A stretch of DNA of 45,938 nt, taken from contig JABDDQ010000012.1 of NCBI GenBank assembly GCA_013287545.1, positions 1-45,938 of the forward strand, in the 5' to 3' direction. This document shows positions 16,982 to 25,398 of this stretch, piece after piece; position 1 is the first letter of the stretch; each line of letters opens with the position of its first letter. A model generated the notes under the pieces. The model had not been told where the DNA came from. It ran no database searches and saw only the letters and a list, made by a program, of their open reading frames with translations. The position numbers and the translations under genes are program-made. Origin of the DNA: Bacteroidota bacterium (GTDB lineage Bacteria > Bacteroidota > Bacteroidia > B-17B0 > Aurantibacillaceae).

Positions 16982-17887
16982 TTAGCTGTTTTGTTTAAAG
17001 GCGACATTTAACAGCAAAAGCTGGTCGTAAACATAACAGCTAATAATCACAAATACAGGCGCTGTTATAAGGGCTCCAAGCACATCAATAGCATAATGGG
17101 CTTTTAAATAAACAGTGGCAAAACAAATGCCGATAACAAAAGGCAAGCTACTGTAAAACAAGCTCTTGTGGTTTTTATACGCCACATAACCTAAAATAAG
17201 GGCTAAACCAACATGCGAGCTCGGAAACGCACCTGTAGGTTTTTCATACTCAAGCAAAAGATAACGCATAATTTTTCCAAAAAAATAAGGGGGCATAGGT
17301 TCTTTGGTCATGGTATCAAAATAGTACTGAGGGCCTGTAACAGGCAAAATATCATATACTATATAATACATATAAAACGAGAACACTACTACAAAAATAG
17401 GCTTATGAGATAGTTGCTTTTTACTAATGTAAAGTGTTATACAAACCACAGCTGTAATAAGATAATAGGAGAAATAAGATATATTCATCAGCTCATTAAA
17501 CCAACCCTGCGACATAGTTTTTGAAAACTGCAAACTGGGCTGAAAACCCCATATAGCTTGGTCTATGCCCGAAAAATAAGCATCTAAATCCGTAGATATT
17601 ATAATGTTTTTCATATAACCTGTTTCGGCATAAAAAAAACTAAGTAAAATTAAGGGGTAAAGGTTTCTAATAAGCAGAATAAACCTGCTCGAATTTTTTT
17701 GGTTTATATACGCCAGTATATATATAAATGCTACCACGCCAAACCTTGCTATAAAATGAGGCATTGGGTCTTCTAAATACGAAAACCCAAAACACATATA
17801 AATGCCCGACAATAAAATATAGAATATAGTAACTATATCAAGCGGAGAAAATAAGGCAAAGAAATTATAATTAGGTCTATTTTTCAA
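16982..17887 (-). CDS. PAP2 superfamily membrane protein, inositolphosphotransferase-like
   Basis: A 301-residue protein with about six hydrophobic helices. The PAP2 catalytic motifs are visible: GAFPSSHVGLAL (His225) and KAHYAIDVLG (His264, Asp268). The N-terminal part, with RNLYPLILLSFFYAET, IDQAIWGFQPSL and ISYFSYYL, resembles the Aur1/Ipt1-type PAP2 subfamily that includes inositol phosphorylceramide synthases. It is encoded two bases after the GNAT-type acyltransferase gene and so is likely co-translated with it. A head-group transferase acting on ceramide or another lipid is the best guess; a lipid phosphate phosphatase is the alternative. Confidence 0.78.
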   Translation of the reverse strand: MKNRPNYNFFALFSPLDIVTIFYILLSGIYMCFGFSYLEDPMPHFIARFGVVAFIYILAYINQKNSSRFILLIRNLYPLILLSFFYAETGYMKNIIISTDLDAYFSGIDQAIWGFQPSLQFSKTMSQGWFNELMNISYFSYYLITAVVCITLYISKKQLSHKPIFVVVFSFYMYYIVYDILPVTGPQYYFDTMTKEPMPPYFFGKIMRYLLLEYEKPTGAFPSSHVGLALILGYVAYKNHKSLFYSSLPFVIGICFATVYLKAHYAIDVLGALITAPVFVIISCYVYDQLLLLNVAFKQNS

Positions 17888-17889
17888 GT

Positions 17890-19011
17890 TTACACAGTAC
17901 GTTGATACAGGCGGTATGTTTTATAAACCTGTGCATTTATATTTATTAAGGCTTGGTTCATCATTTCATTAGTCTCTAAAATTAAGGATGCTTCGGCAGC
18001 ATTTATGCCTTTCGATCTGCCTGTTTTAATAGTTTTTGCATAAAAACAAGCTTCTATGCCAAGCTTGCGGTAACCTTCAATTACACCTAAAACAACTACG
18101 CGCATTTTATTTATTTTACCACGCCCAAATAGTAATTTAAAAATACCGGTTGGTAACAAGCGTCCTTTTTTTACATCTTTAAGCACTTGGTTTATATCCG
18201 GAAACGAAAAAGAGAAACCAACTATTTTACCTTCATTCTCAGCTACCAAACACAATTCTGGGTCCATAATTTGTTTCATATCCGCACACAAGTGCATAAA
18301 TTCATTTTTTGTCATGGGTACAAAAGCCTCATTTTTTTCCCAGGCCGAATTAAAAACCACATGTGCTTTTTCAGCTTCTTCGGTAAACTTTTTCATGTTA
18401 ACCGGTCTAATAGTAATGCCTTTTGTTTTTAACCTATTTTCAAATGCTTCAGAAACACGAAGTGCTTTTTCAGATACCTGTTCAGATGTTACATAGTAAG
18501 CGTAAAAATCTACTTTTTTAGCAAAGCCATACTGCTCCGCAAATTTTGAATAATAGGGTTTGTTATACCCCATCGACATCATGGGCGGTATATCAAAAGC
18601 ATCTATATGCCAACCAAAAATTTCGTTGGTAGATATACTGGTAGGGCCAATAATATTGGTAAGTCCTTCTTTTTTTACCCATTCAGTTGCCGCATCAAAT
18701 AGTTTTTTGGCTACTTCATAATCTTCTATGCATTCAAAAAAACCAAAAAAGCCATCGTTGCTTCCTGTAAATTTTATATGAGCACCATTTTTAATAGCTG
18801 CAATGCGCCCAACCAGTTTACTATCTTTATAAGCTAAAAACAGTTGAGCTTTACTATGCTCATAAAACGGGTGTTTGCTGGGATTTAGTAAATCTTTTTG
18901 TGCTAAATATATTTCAGGTACATAGTTTGGGTCACCTTTATATAACTCGTGTGGAAAATCTATAAAGTCTTTTATTTTATTTGGGAACGTTATTTTTTCG
19001 ATAGTTATCAT
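17890..19011 (-). CDS. GNAT-fold acyltransferase, YghO / bacterial ceramide synthase-like
   Basis: This 373-residue protein has the pattern of the long GNAT-like family that includes YghO and the Caulobacter ceramide synthase. Visible landmarks are FPHELYKGDPNYVPEI near residue 20, a first acyltransferase half with KLVGRIAAI and GFFGFFE, then GPTSIS and GYNKPYY. The second half has LCLVAENEGKIVGFSFSFPDINQ and GVIEGYRKLGIEACFY. Bacterial ceramide synthases of this group N-acylate a sphingoid base. The neighbouring PAP2 head-group transferase-like gene fits such a role. No serine palmitoyltransferase is encoded in this window, so the substrate remains an inference. Confidence 0.68.
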   Translation of the reverse strand: MITIEKITFPNKIKDFIDFPHELYKGDPNYVPEIYLAQKDLLNPSKHPFYEHSKAQLFLAYKDSKLVGRIAAIKNGAHIKFTGSNDGFFGFFECIEDYEVAKKLFDAATEWVKKEGLTNIIGPTSISTNEIFGWHIDAFDIPPMMSMGYNKPYYSKFAEQYGFAKKVDFYAYYVTSEQVSEKALRVSEAFENRLKTKGITIRPVNMKKFTEEAEKAHVVFNSAWEKNEAFVPMTKNEFMHLCADMKQIMDPELCLVAENEGKIVGFSFSFPDINQVLKDVKKGRLLPTGIFKLLFGRGKINKMRVVVLGVIEGYRKLGIEACFYAKTIKTGRSKGINAAEASLILETNEMMNQALININAQVYKTYRLYQRTV

Positions 19012-19033
19012 AATGCCAATTTTTCGATAGGGG

Positions 19034-19041
19034 CAAAAGTA
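19034..19041 (-). promoter_or_regulatory. -7 promoter box for the acyltransferase-PAP2 pair
   Basis: The minus strand reads TACTTTTG, an exact TAnnTTTG match, 22 bp before the start at 19011. Confidence 0.6.
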
Positions 19042-19079
19042 TATATAAATTCTTTTTGGTTGAATGTTAAAGTTAAGGG

Positions 19080-19823
19080 CTACTTAAAAAAGTTGCCGTA
19101 GCTAAACTCAATCAGTTTATCCACTTTTGCAGTAGTAGCAAAGGCTGCCTTGTAACCTGCTTCTATTTCAAGTCGCTTTAATGTCCATAATTTTTTATCA
19201 TCGGGCATTACACAGGTTTCTTTATCAAAAAAATCAGCCAAATTAATTTTACTTATATCCACACTTAAGCCTGTTCCGGTAGCTTTAATAAAGGCTTCTT
19301 TAAATGCCCAAAAGGTGAATAAAATTTCAGGGTTTGCATTCCCGTTATTAAAAATCATTGCCTTTTCTTGTTCCGAAAACGAGTAGGACGAAAAAGTAGC
19401 TACATCCTGCAACTCCTTTATATACTCAACATCAACTCCCACTTCGGCATCTTTAAAAATAGCCAACAAGCCATATTTATTTCGGTGCGAAAGATTAAAA
19501 AATAAATTTGAGTTTTCCACATAAGGTTTGCCAAGCTCGGTATGGCTAAATTTTATTTCGGCAGCAGATATATTTAAATAAGCAGCTAAAACATTCCGCA
19601 TAAAACGATGGTTACAAACATATTTTATGGCATGTTTTTCTTGTATAAACCGGGCGGCTTTTTCTCGCTCTTCGGTAGAAAGTATAGGAGTGTTTTTTTC
19701 AGCCACATAATCCTGTTCATTAACCGTGTATCGCCAAATGTGTAACTCGCCTTTATGTATAGTATGTGTCAAAATAGCTCTGTTAAGATGCGTAAAAGTA
19801 ACCGAGTGTTTTGGTATAAGCAA
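19080..19823 (-). CDS. 4'-phosphopantetheinyl transferase, Sfp type
   Basis: A 247-residue protein that activates carrier proteins by transferring phosphopantetheine from CoA. The Sfp signatures are GVDVEYI (Mg-binding Asp/Glu) and FWAFKEAFIKATG (WxxKEA). ELGKPY and FNLSHR upstream also match the family. Sfp-type enzymes often serve polyketide, lipid or peptide synthases, which fits the ketosynthase operon about 2 kb away. It may however also be the organism's only ACP-activating enzyme. The start is a TTG at 19823; the true start could be slightly downstream. Confidence 0.88.
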   Translation of the reverse strand: MLIPKHSVTFTHLNRAILTHTIHKGELHIWRYTVNEQDYVAEKNTPILSTEEREKAARFIQEKHAIKYVCNHRFMRNVLAAYLNISAAEIKFSHTELGKPYVENSNLFFNLSHRNKYGLLAIFKDAEVGVDVEYIKELQDVATFSSYSFSEQEKAMIFNNGNANPEILFTFWAFKEAFIKATGTGLSVDISKINLADFFDKETCVMPDDKKLWTLKRLEIEAGYKAAFATTAKVDKLIEFSYGNFFK

Positions 19824-19867
19824 AAAATCATATAAACCCGAAAGATTAAAATATCATATCTATATAG

Positions 19868-19875
19868 TATATTTG
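19868..19875 (+). promoter_or_regulatory. -7 promoter box for ricT-gldH
   Basis: TATATTTG, an exact TAnnTTTG match, lies 27 bp before the ricT ATG at 19903. Confidence 0.6.
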
Positions 19876-19902
19876 TTCTCTTAGTAACTTATACTTTAAA
19901 TT

Positions 19903-21114
19903 ATGTCGTGCGGTAGCGGATGCTCAACAGATAAAACAAGTGATGGTGGAAAACCTGCGGGCTGTGGCTCATCGGGTAGCTGTGCTACAGATAGTTGCAA
20001 TAAGCTAACGGTTTTCGATTGGCTGTCTGATATGCAATTACCGCAAGGCGATAAACCTTTTGATGTGCTTGAGGTGCGTTTTAAAAACTCGCGCAAAGAA
20101 TTTTATAAAAACCAAACTTCTCAAAATTTTCAGGTGGGCGATGTAGTGGCTGTTGAAGCTACTTCGGGTCACGATATTGGTGTCGTATCACTTGCGGGCG
20201 AGTTGGTGCGTATCCAAATGAAAAAGAAAGAAATTAATTACGATAGTGCTGAGGTAAGAAAAGTTTACAGAAAAGCACGCCCTGCTGATATTGATAAGTG
20301 GCGCGAAGTACAAGCCCTTGAAGTGGAAACCATGTACAAAGCCCGTACCCTTGCTATTACACATGGCTTAGCCATGAAAATTAGTGATGTAGAGTACCAG
20401 GGCGATAAAAGCAAAGCCATATTTTATTATACTGCCGATGCGCGTGTAGATTTTAGGGAGCTTATTAAAAGCATGGCTTCCCAGTTTGGTGTTCGTGTAG
20501 AAATGAAACAAATTGGTGCCCGCCAAGAAGCATCAAGATTAGGCGGTATAGGTTCATGCGGAAGAGAATTGTGCTGCTCTACCTGGTTAACCGATTTTAG
20601 AACTGTGAACACAAGTGCGGCACGCTATCAGCAATTATCGTTAAACCCATTAAAGTTAGCCGGACAGTGCGGTAAATTAAAATGCTGTTTGAATTACGAA
20701 CTCGATTCGTATTTAGATGCCGTTAAAGATTTTCCGCAAACCGATAATTTAAAACTGGTTACAAAACAAGGCAGAGCCTTCCATCAAAAAACAGATATTT
20801 TTAAACGCCAAATGTGGTTTTCGTACGAAGGCAATGCGCAAACATTTGTGCAACTTACGGTTGACAGAGTAAAGCAAATTGTTGAGTGGAACAAACAAGG
20901 CATACACCCTGAAGAGTTGGTTGAAGAGGTGAAAATAAAAGCACCTGTGCAACCAACGAAACATCCTGATTTTGAAAACGCGGTTGGCAAAGACAGCATT
21001 AATCGTTTCGATAAAAAGAAACAGCATGGAGGAAAACAGCACCACAACAACAATCCAAACCGCAGAAGGAACAGCAACAATCCTCAAAATCAAAAAAGAA
21101 AAAATACGAAATAA
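19903..21114 (+). CDS. ricT: PSP1/RicT family protein with Cys-rich N-terminus
   Basis: A 403-residue homologue of Bacillus RicT (YaaT). The PSP1 core includes RTLAITHGLAMKISDVEYQGD, IFYYTADARVDFREL and EMKQIGARQEA. The two Cys clusters GSCGRELCCSTW and GQCGKLKCCLNYE are characteristic and in RicT help hold iron-sulfur clusters of the Ric (Y) complex. The first 35 residues carry six further Cys, and the C-terminus is Lys/Asn/His-rich. In Bacillus the complex affects RNA processing by RNase Y; the role in Bacteroidota is not established. gldH starts two bases after its stop, an arrangement common in this phylum. Confidence 0.9.
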   Translation: MSCGSGCSTDKTSDGGKPAGCGSSGSCATDSCNKLTVFDWLSDMQLPQGDKPFDVLEVRFKNSRKEFYKNQTSQNFQVGDVVAVEATSGHDIGVVSLAGELVRIQMKKKEINYDSAEVRKVYRKARPADIDKWREVQALEVETMYKARTLAITHGLAMKISDVEYQGDKSKAIFYYTADARVDFRELIKSMASQFGVRVEMKQIGARQEASRLGGIGSCGRELCCSTWLTDFRTVNTSAARYQQLSLNPLKLAGQCGKLKCCLNYELDSYLDAVKDFPQTDNLKLVTKQGRAFHQKTDIFKRQMWFSYEGNAQTFVQLTVDRVKQIVEWNKQGIHPEELVEEVKIKAPVQPTKHPDFENAVGKDSINRFDKKKQHGGKQHHNNNPNRRRNSNNPQNQKRKNTK

Positions 21115-21116
21115 AC

Positions 21117-21614
21117 ATGCAACGTGTTTTTAAAATAGTAGTTTGTTTTTTGGTTGTATGCTTTTTAGCATCGTGCAACAAAAATGTAGTGTATAGCAAG
21201 TACGAGCGCATTGAAGAAGAAAAAGGTTGGCCTGCTAAGCAATTAATAAATTTTGAAACTGAAATAGCTGATAGCAATCAGTTATACAATGTGTACATAA
21301 ACGTGCGCAATGCCGAGACGTATCCATACAAAAACCTATTTATATTTTTACACACCACCTACCCAAACCTAACAACATCGGTTGACACTATTGAGTGCAT
21401 TTTAGCTGATGAGCAAGGGCATTGGCTTGGTAAAGGCATGGGCGATTTGTATGATAACACTATTTTATTTAAGAAAAATGCGCACTTTAAACAAGCCGGC
21501 AAATATAAATTTGCGTTTGAACAAGCTATGCGCTACGGAAATAAAAACGAAATAGACCCGCTGTTTCTTATTATGGATGTGGGCATGACAATTGAAAAAG
21601 CAACAGAAAATTAA
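21117..21614 (+). CDS. gldH: Gliding motility lipoprotein GldH
   Basis: A 165-residue lipoprotein with signal peptide and lipobox LASC (Cys20). The body, with YKNLFIFLHTTYPN, DTIECILADEQGHWLGKGMGDLYDN and a C-terminal FEQAMRYGN, matches GldH. The family is needed for gliding and type IX secretion in Flavobacterium, but it also occurs in non-gliding Bacteroidota. It is coupled to ricT (2-bp gap). Its TAA stop shares the palindrome TTAA with the stop of the convergent small gene at 21611. Confidence 0.88.
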   Translation: MQRVFKIVVCFLVVCFLASCNKNVVYSKYERIEEEKGWPAKQLINFETEIADSNQLYNVYINVRNAETYPYKNLFIFLHTTYPNLTTSVDTIECILADEQGHWLGKGMGDLYDNTILFKKNAHFKQAGKYKFAFEQAMRYGNKNEIDPLFLIMDVGMTIEKATEN

Positions 21615-21859
21615 TTTGCTTTCTGTTTTTCGTATGCTGCCTCACTAACTTCATCAGCAAACTCCTTGTAATTTAAAAGTAAGTCGTTTATAAAAACTTT
21701 TTCAGGGTACTGCTTTGCTTCTATGGTATAAGTTAATCGTTTACTGCCTACTACTTTAATTTCTTCGCACAAAATGGGCGATAGAATTTTAAAATAACTC
21801 AGTCCGTTTTTATACCGCCTATATTGCGGATATTTTATACTTTCAAGCAGAGAATTCAT
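21611..21859 (-). CDS. Conserved small protein of unknown function
   Basis: An 82-residue protein without recognised domain. It begins LLESIKYPQYRRYKNGLSYFKI and contains a GSKRLTYTIEAKQYPEKVFINDLLLNY segment, a pattern I associate with a small uncharacterised Bacteroidota family. No signal peptide or membrane segment is seen. It is divergent from the AddB-like gene with only 9 bp between the starts and convergent with gldH with overlapping stops. Confidence 0.65.
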   Translation of the reverse strand: MNSLLESIKYPQYRRYKNGLSYFKILSPILCEEIKVVGSKRLTYTIEAKQYPEKVFINDLLLNYKEFADEVSEAAYEKQKAN

Positions 21860-21868
21860 TGCGCAAAA

Positions 21869-24682
21869 ATGCCATATTTTTTAGAATTAGTAGCACAACA
21901 CATACATAAAAATTATGCTGGTGATTTAGATTCGCTTTGCGTAGTGCTACCTAATAAACGTGGTGGTTTATATTTAAAAAAACACTTAGCGGGTATTTTA
22001 AATAAGCCTTCGTGGATTCCTGAAATTATTTCGGCCGAAGATTTTGTAGAGAAAATATCTCACCTGCCAACTGCTTCAGAACTTACACTTACGTTTGAGT
22101 TGTATAACACTTATTGTAAAGTTGTAGAAGCCGATGCCGTTTCGTTCGAGCAATTTTTGCGTTGGGCACCCCAAGTAATGCAAGATTTTAATGAGATAGA
22201 CCGGTACTTAATTGAACCCGAAACTATTTTTGAAAACCTACGCAACATAAAAGAAATTGAAAGCTGGAGTTTAGGTGAAGAGAAGCTTACTACGATGCAA
22301 GAAAATTACCTGGCTTTTATGCAAAATTTAGGCAAGGTGTATAAATTAATGAAAGAAAATGCCTTAGCGAACAAACAAGCATGGCAGGGTTTATCGTACC
22401 GGGTAGCTTATGAAAGTGTTGCAAAAAACGGTTATACGCTCCCTTACAAAAAAATACTTTTCTGCGGATTTAACGCCGTTAACTTAGCCGAAGAAAAAAT
22501 AATTGCCTTTTTAGTTGAAGAAAATATTGCCGAAATATTATGGGATGCTGACACCTATTATTTAAAAGATGCAGCACAAGAAGCAGGTTCTTTTTTACGA
22601 AAACATTTTACGCGTTTTACCAAACAAAAAAACTTTGTTTCAGATGCTTTAACCACTTCGGTTAAGCATATTGAAATTACAGGTGTAGCAGGTCGTATGG
22701 CACAAGTTGCCGCAGCCATGCAAGCGCTAAATAAAATTTTAGAACAAGATACCCAATTACAAAAAACAGCCATTGTATTGGCAGATGAAACTTTATTGTT
22801 GCCTGTACTTAGCGCACTACCCGAAAAAATACATGCGGTAAACATCACGTTAGAGTATCCTACACACATTACACCTTTATACGGTTTGTATGAAGAAACT
22901 ATACAGGCACACTTAAACAAAAAACCCGATGAGGCTTTTTATTTTAAAGATGTGTTATCTATCCTATACAACCCAATAGTTGCTACACTGGTTAATGATA
23001 ATGTTGCCCTACACAAAACAATAAAAAAAATTAATCAAAGCAACATTATTTACCTCCGTACGGATTTATTAAAAACCTGGATGGGAGAAACCTTTACTGA
23101 TATTGAGTTTCTGCTATTGCCTTTTACTTCGGTAAATGATTTTGTGTTGCGTTTATGTAAGTTCAACGAAAAGTTAATTCAAAAAACCTACGAAACAAAA
23201 CACCGTTCGTTAGAGTTAGAAACCGCGCTCATCTTTCAGCAAAACTTAAACACGCTGCAACAAGCCTTTCAAAATTATCCTGAAACAAGTTTAAAGGCTT
23301 TAAAAGTTTTAGTAAAGCAAACGCTTGCTCCTAATGGAATTCCTTTTTACGGCGAACCTTTAAGTGGCTTGCAAATTATGGGTGTGCTTGAAACCCGCAC
23401 ACTTGACTTCGACAATATTATTATGCTGTCAGTAAACGAAAATGTTTTACCGGCAGGCAAATCAGGTGCATCTTTTATTCCCGACGATTTAAAACGCTTT
23501 TTGCAAATGCCTTTGTATAGCGAAAAGGATACTATTTATGCGTATCATTTTTACAGGTTATTGCAACGAGTTAATAAAGCCGCTTTAATTTATAATACAG
23601 AAACAGATACGTTTGGCAAGGGGGAGAAAAGTCGTTTTATAACTCAGCTTTTATCGGAGTTAAAAGAAAAAAACAAACAAGCCGTTATAGAAGAAAAGAT
23701 TTTATCGCTTCCTGTAAATCAAGGTCAGCATGAGTTTGAAGTACATATACAAAAAACAGAAAGCGTATTAAACAGACTTACAGAAAAAGCACAGTCAGAA
23801 AAAGGCCTTTCTCCTACTTCGTTAAACACCTATAAAGAATGTGAACTTAAATTCTATTATCGATTTATTGCCAACATTAAAGAACCTGATGAAGTAGATG
23901 AAAACATGGAGGCATCTGCTATTGGTAACATTATTCACAACACACTTGAAAAAATTTACACGCCGCTTATAGACAAAGTTCTCACTAAAGAAAACATTTC
24001 AGCTTTAGAAAAAATATACCCGCAAACCGTAGACGAAGTTTTTATTGAACATTATAAAGAATCAGGAAACGAAAACGGCAAAAAAACAATTGCTTTGCAT
24101 GTAATAAAAAAATACGTCGCTAATTTATTAGCCCACGAAAAAGAAACGATTGAAGAGCTTGAGAAGAAAAAAGAGAGCATCACCATCAGGCATCTTGAAA
24201 AAAATTTAACGGCTGATATATTTGTAAACACAAGCTCAGGTACCATTCCAATAAATTTAAGCGGCACCATTGATAGAATTGATTTTACACCCAGTACGTT
24301 TAGAATTATAGATTATAAATCGTCTGTAAAAAAGGAGTACGATACGTTTAATATAGAAAGCTTAAGCGAAGTTTTTACCGATGCCAAATACAGCAAAGTG
24401 TTGCAATTATTAGTTTACGCATGGCTTGCCTGGAAAAATAAAATTACCGAACCGGAAAAAATAAACGCCTGCATTATTCCTTTTAGGGCGCAGGAGCGTG
24501 TTTATAAAATAACCTTAAACAAACATCCATTGGTTTTAAGCTCCGATTTTTTGGCAGACTTTGAAGATAAATTATCGGCTTTTATTGCCGACATGTTTAA
24601 TGCAAATACAAACTTTAACCCTACCGAAGAGTTAGAAACCTGTCAGTTATGTGCTTATCAAAGTATTTGTAATAGAAATTAA
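21869..24682 (+). CDS. AddB-like PD-(D/E)XK nuclease / inactivated helicase
   Basis: A 937-residue protein. I start at the ATG giving MPYFLELVAQHI, because the longer frame (from 21824) runs into the divergent gene and has no typical start. The N-terminal helicase-like part has a degenerate P-loop (VVLPNKRGGLYLKKHL, no GKT). The C-terminal RecB-type nuclease domain shows SPTSLNTYKECELKFYYR, GNIIHNTLEKIY, DRIDFTP and IIDYKSS. Four Cys, one in KECELKF and three in CQLCAYQSIC, match the AddB iron-sulfur staple. This makes it the AddB-like subunit of a double-strand break repair complex; the AddA partner is not in the window. Confidence 0.88.
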   Translation: MPYFLELVAQHIHKNYAGDLDSLCVVLPNKRGGLYLKKHLAGILNKPSWIPEIISAEDFVEKISHLPTASELTLTFELYNTYCKVVEADAVSFEQFLRWAPQVMQDFNEIDRYLIEPETIFENLRNIKEIESWSLGEEKLTTMQENYLAFMQNLGKVYKLMKENALANKQAWQGLSYRVAYESVAKNGYTLPYKKILFCGFNAVNLAEEKIIAFLVEENIAEILWDADTYYLKDAAQEAGSFLRKHFTRFTKQKNFVSDALTTSVKHIEITGVAGRMAQVAAAMQALNKILEQDTQLQKTAIVLADETLLLPVLSALPEKIHAVNITLEYPTHITPLYGLYEETIQAHLNKKPDEAFYFKDVLSILYNPIVATLVNDNVALHKTIKKINQSNIIYLRTDLLKTWMGETFTDIEFLLLPFTSVNDFVLRLCKFNEKLIQKTYETKHRSLELETALIFQQNLNTLQQAFQNYPETSLKALKVLVKQTLAPNGIPFYGEPLSGLQIMGVLETRTLDFDNIIMLSVNENVLPAGKSGASFIPDDLKRFLQMPLYSEKDTIYAYHFYRLLQRVNKAALIYNTETDTFGKGEKSRFITQLLSELKEKNKQAVIEEKILSLPVNQGQHEFEVHIQKTESVLNRLTEKAQSEKGLSPTSLNTYKECELKFYYRFIANIKEPDEVDENMEASAIGNIIHNTLEKIYTPLIDKVLTKENISALEKIYPQTVDEVFIEHYKESGNENGKKTIALHVIKKYVANLLAHEKETIEELEKKKESITIRHLEKNLTADIFVNTSSGTIPINLSGTIDRIDFTPSTFRIIDYKSSVKKEYDTFNIESLSEVFTDAKYSKVLQLLVYAWLAWKNKITEPEKINACIIPFRAQERVYKITLNKHPLVLSSDFLADFEDKLSAFIADMFNANTNFNPTEELETCQLCAYQSICNRN

Positions 24683-24684
24683 AC

Positions 24685-25161
24685 ATGAAAGCCGTTAGTT
24701 TAAGCGAGTTAAAAAAAGAGTTGCAGGAAATTCCACCTAAGGAGTTAGTAGAATTATGCGTAGCACTTGCCAAGTATAAAAAAGACAATAAAGAATTTTT
24801 GAGTTACTTGTTATTTGAAGCGCACAACAAAACAACTTTTGTAAACGAGATAAAAGCGGAAATTGACGAGCATATAACTACACTGCAAAGTCAACCTAAC
24901 TTATATTACGTTAAAAAAGGTTTGCGCAAACTATTGCGTTCAATTACTAAATACAGCAAGTATATAAATGATAAAGCTACGAGTGCCGATTTGCTTATTT
25001 GCTTTTGCAGCAAATTAAAACAATCTGGCATTCCTTATCATAAAAGTCAGTTAATAGTAAACATGTACGAGCAACAGCTTAAAAAAATAAATACATTAAT
25101 TAATTCGTTACATGAAGATTTACAACAAGATTATTTGCAGGATTTAGAAAATCTTATTTAG
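24685..25161 (+). CDS. DUF6155 family protein
   Basis: A 158-residue, mostly helical cytoplasmic protein with no catalytic motifs visible. SLSELKKELQEIPPKELVELC and YVKKGLRKLLRSITKYSKYI match what I recall of DUF6155. It starts two bases after the AddB-like gene and is likely co-transcribed. Function unknown. Confidence 0.7.
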   Translation: MKAVSLSELKKELQEIPPKELVELCVALAKYKKDNKEFLSYLLFEAHNKTTFVNEIKAEIDEHITTLQSQPNLYYVKKGLRKLLRSITKYSKYINDKATSADLLICFCSKLKQSGIPYHKSQLIVNMYEQQLKKINTLINSLHEDLQQDYLQDLENLI

Positions 25162-25185
25162 CTTCGTTCCATTAAAAACAATCGC

Positions 25186-25398
25186 ATGAAAAATTTAAAC
25201 GCCTTAATGCAAAGCATCATTGAGCTAACTACAACTATTGAAACAAAGTACCCGGAGTTGTATAAAAACTTAGATGAAACTCCTTTAACTATTGGCAAAC
25301 ACCCTGAAAAAGAAATAAATACAACCGACTTAAAAAACTATCTGCAAATTTTAAAAACTCAGTTAGAAGAATACATTAAAACGCACCAAAAGGCTTAA
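25186..25398 (+). CDS. Small helical hypothetical protein
   Basis: A 70-residue protein predicted to be two helices separated by a short loop (LDETPLTIGKHPEKE). No family recognised. It follows DUF6155 by 24 bp. Its TAA stop shares TTAA with the convergent thioredoxin-family gene stop. Codon use resembles neighbours. Confidence 0.6.
   Translation: MKNLNALMQSIIELTTTIETKYPELYKNLDETPLTIGKHPEKEINTTDLKNYLQILKTQLEEYIKTHQKA

Noticed and set aside
20749-21093. Long minus-strand ORFs opposite ricT
   Set aside because: They lie fully inside ricT, with composition expected of antisense frames and no motif.
21824-21868. Upstream extension of the AddB-like gene
   Set aside because: The extra 15 codons overlap the start of the divergent small gene and add a sequence unlike the family N-terminus.
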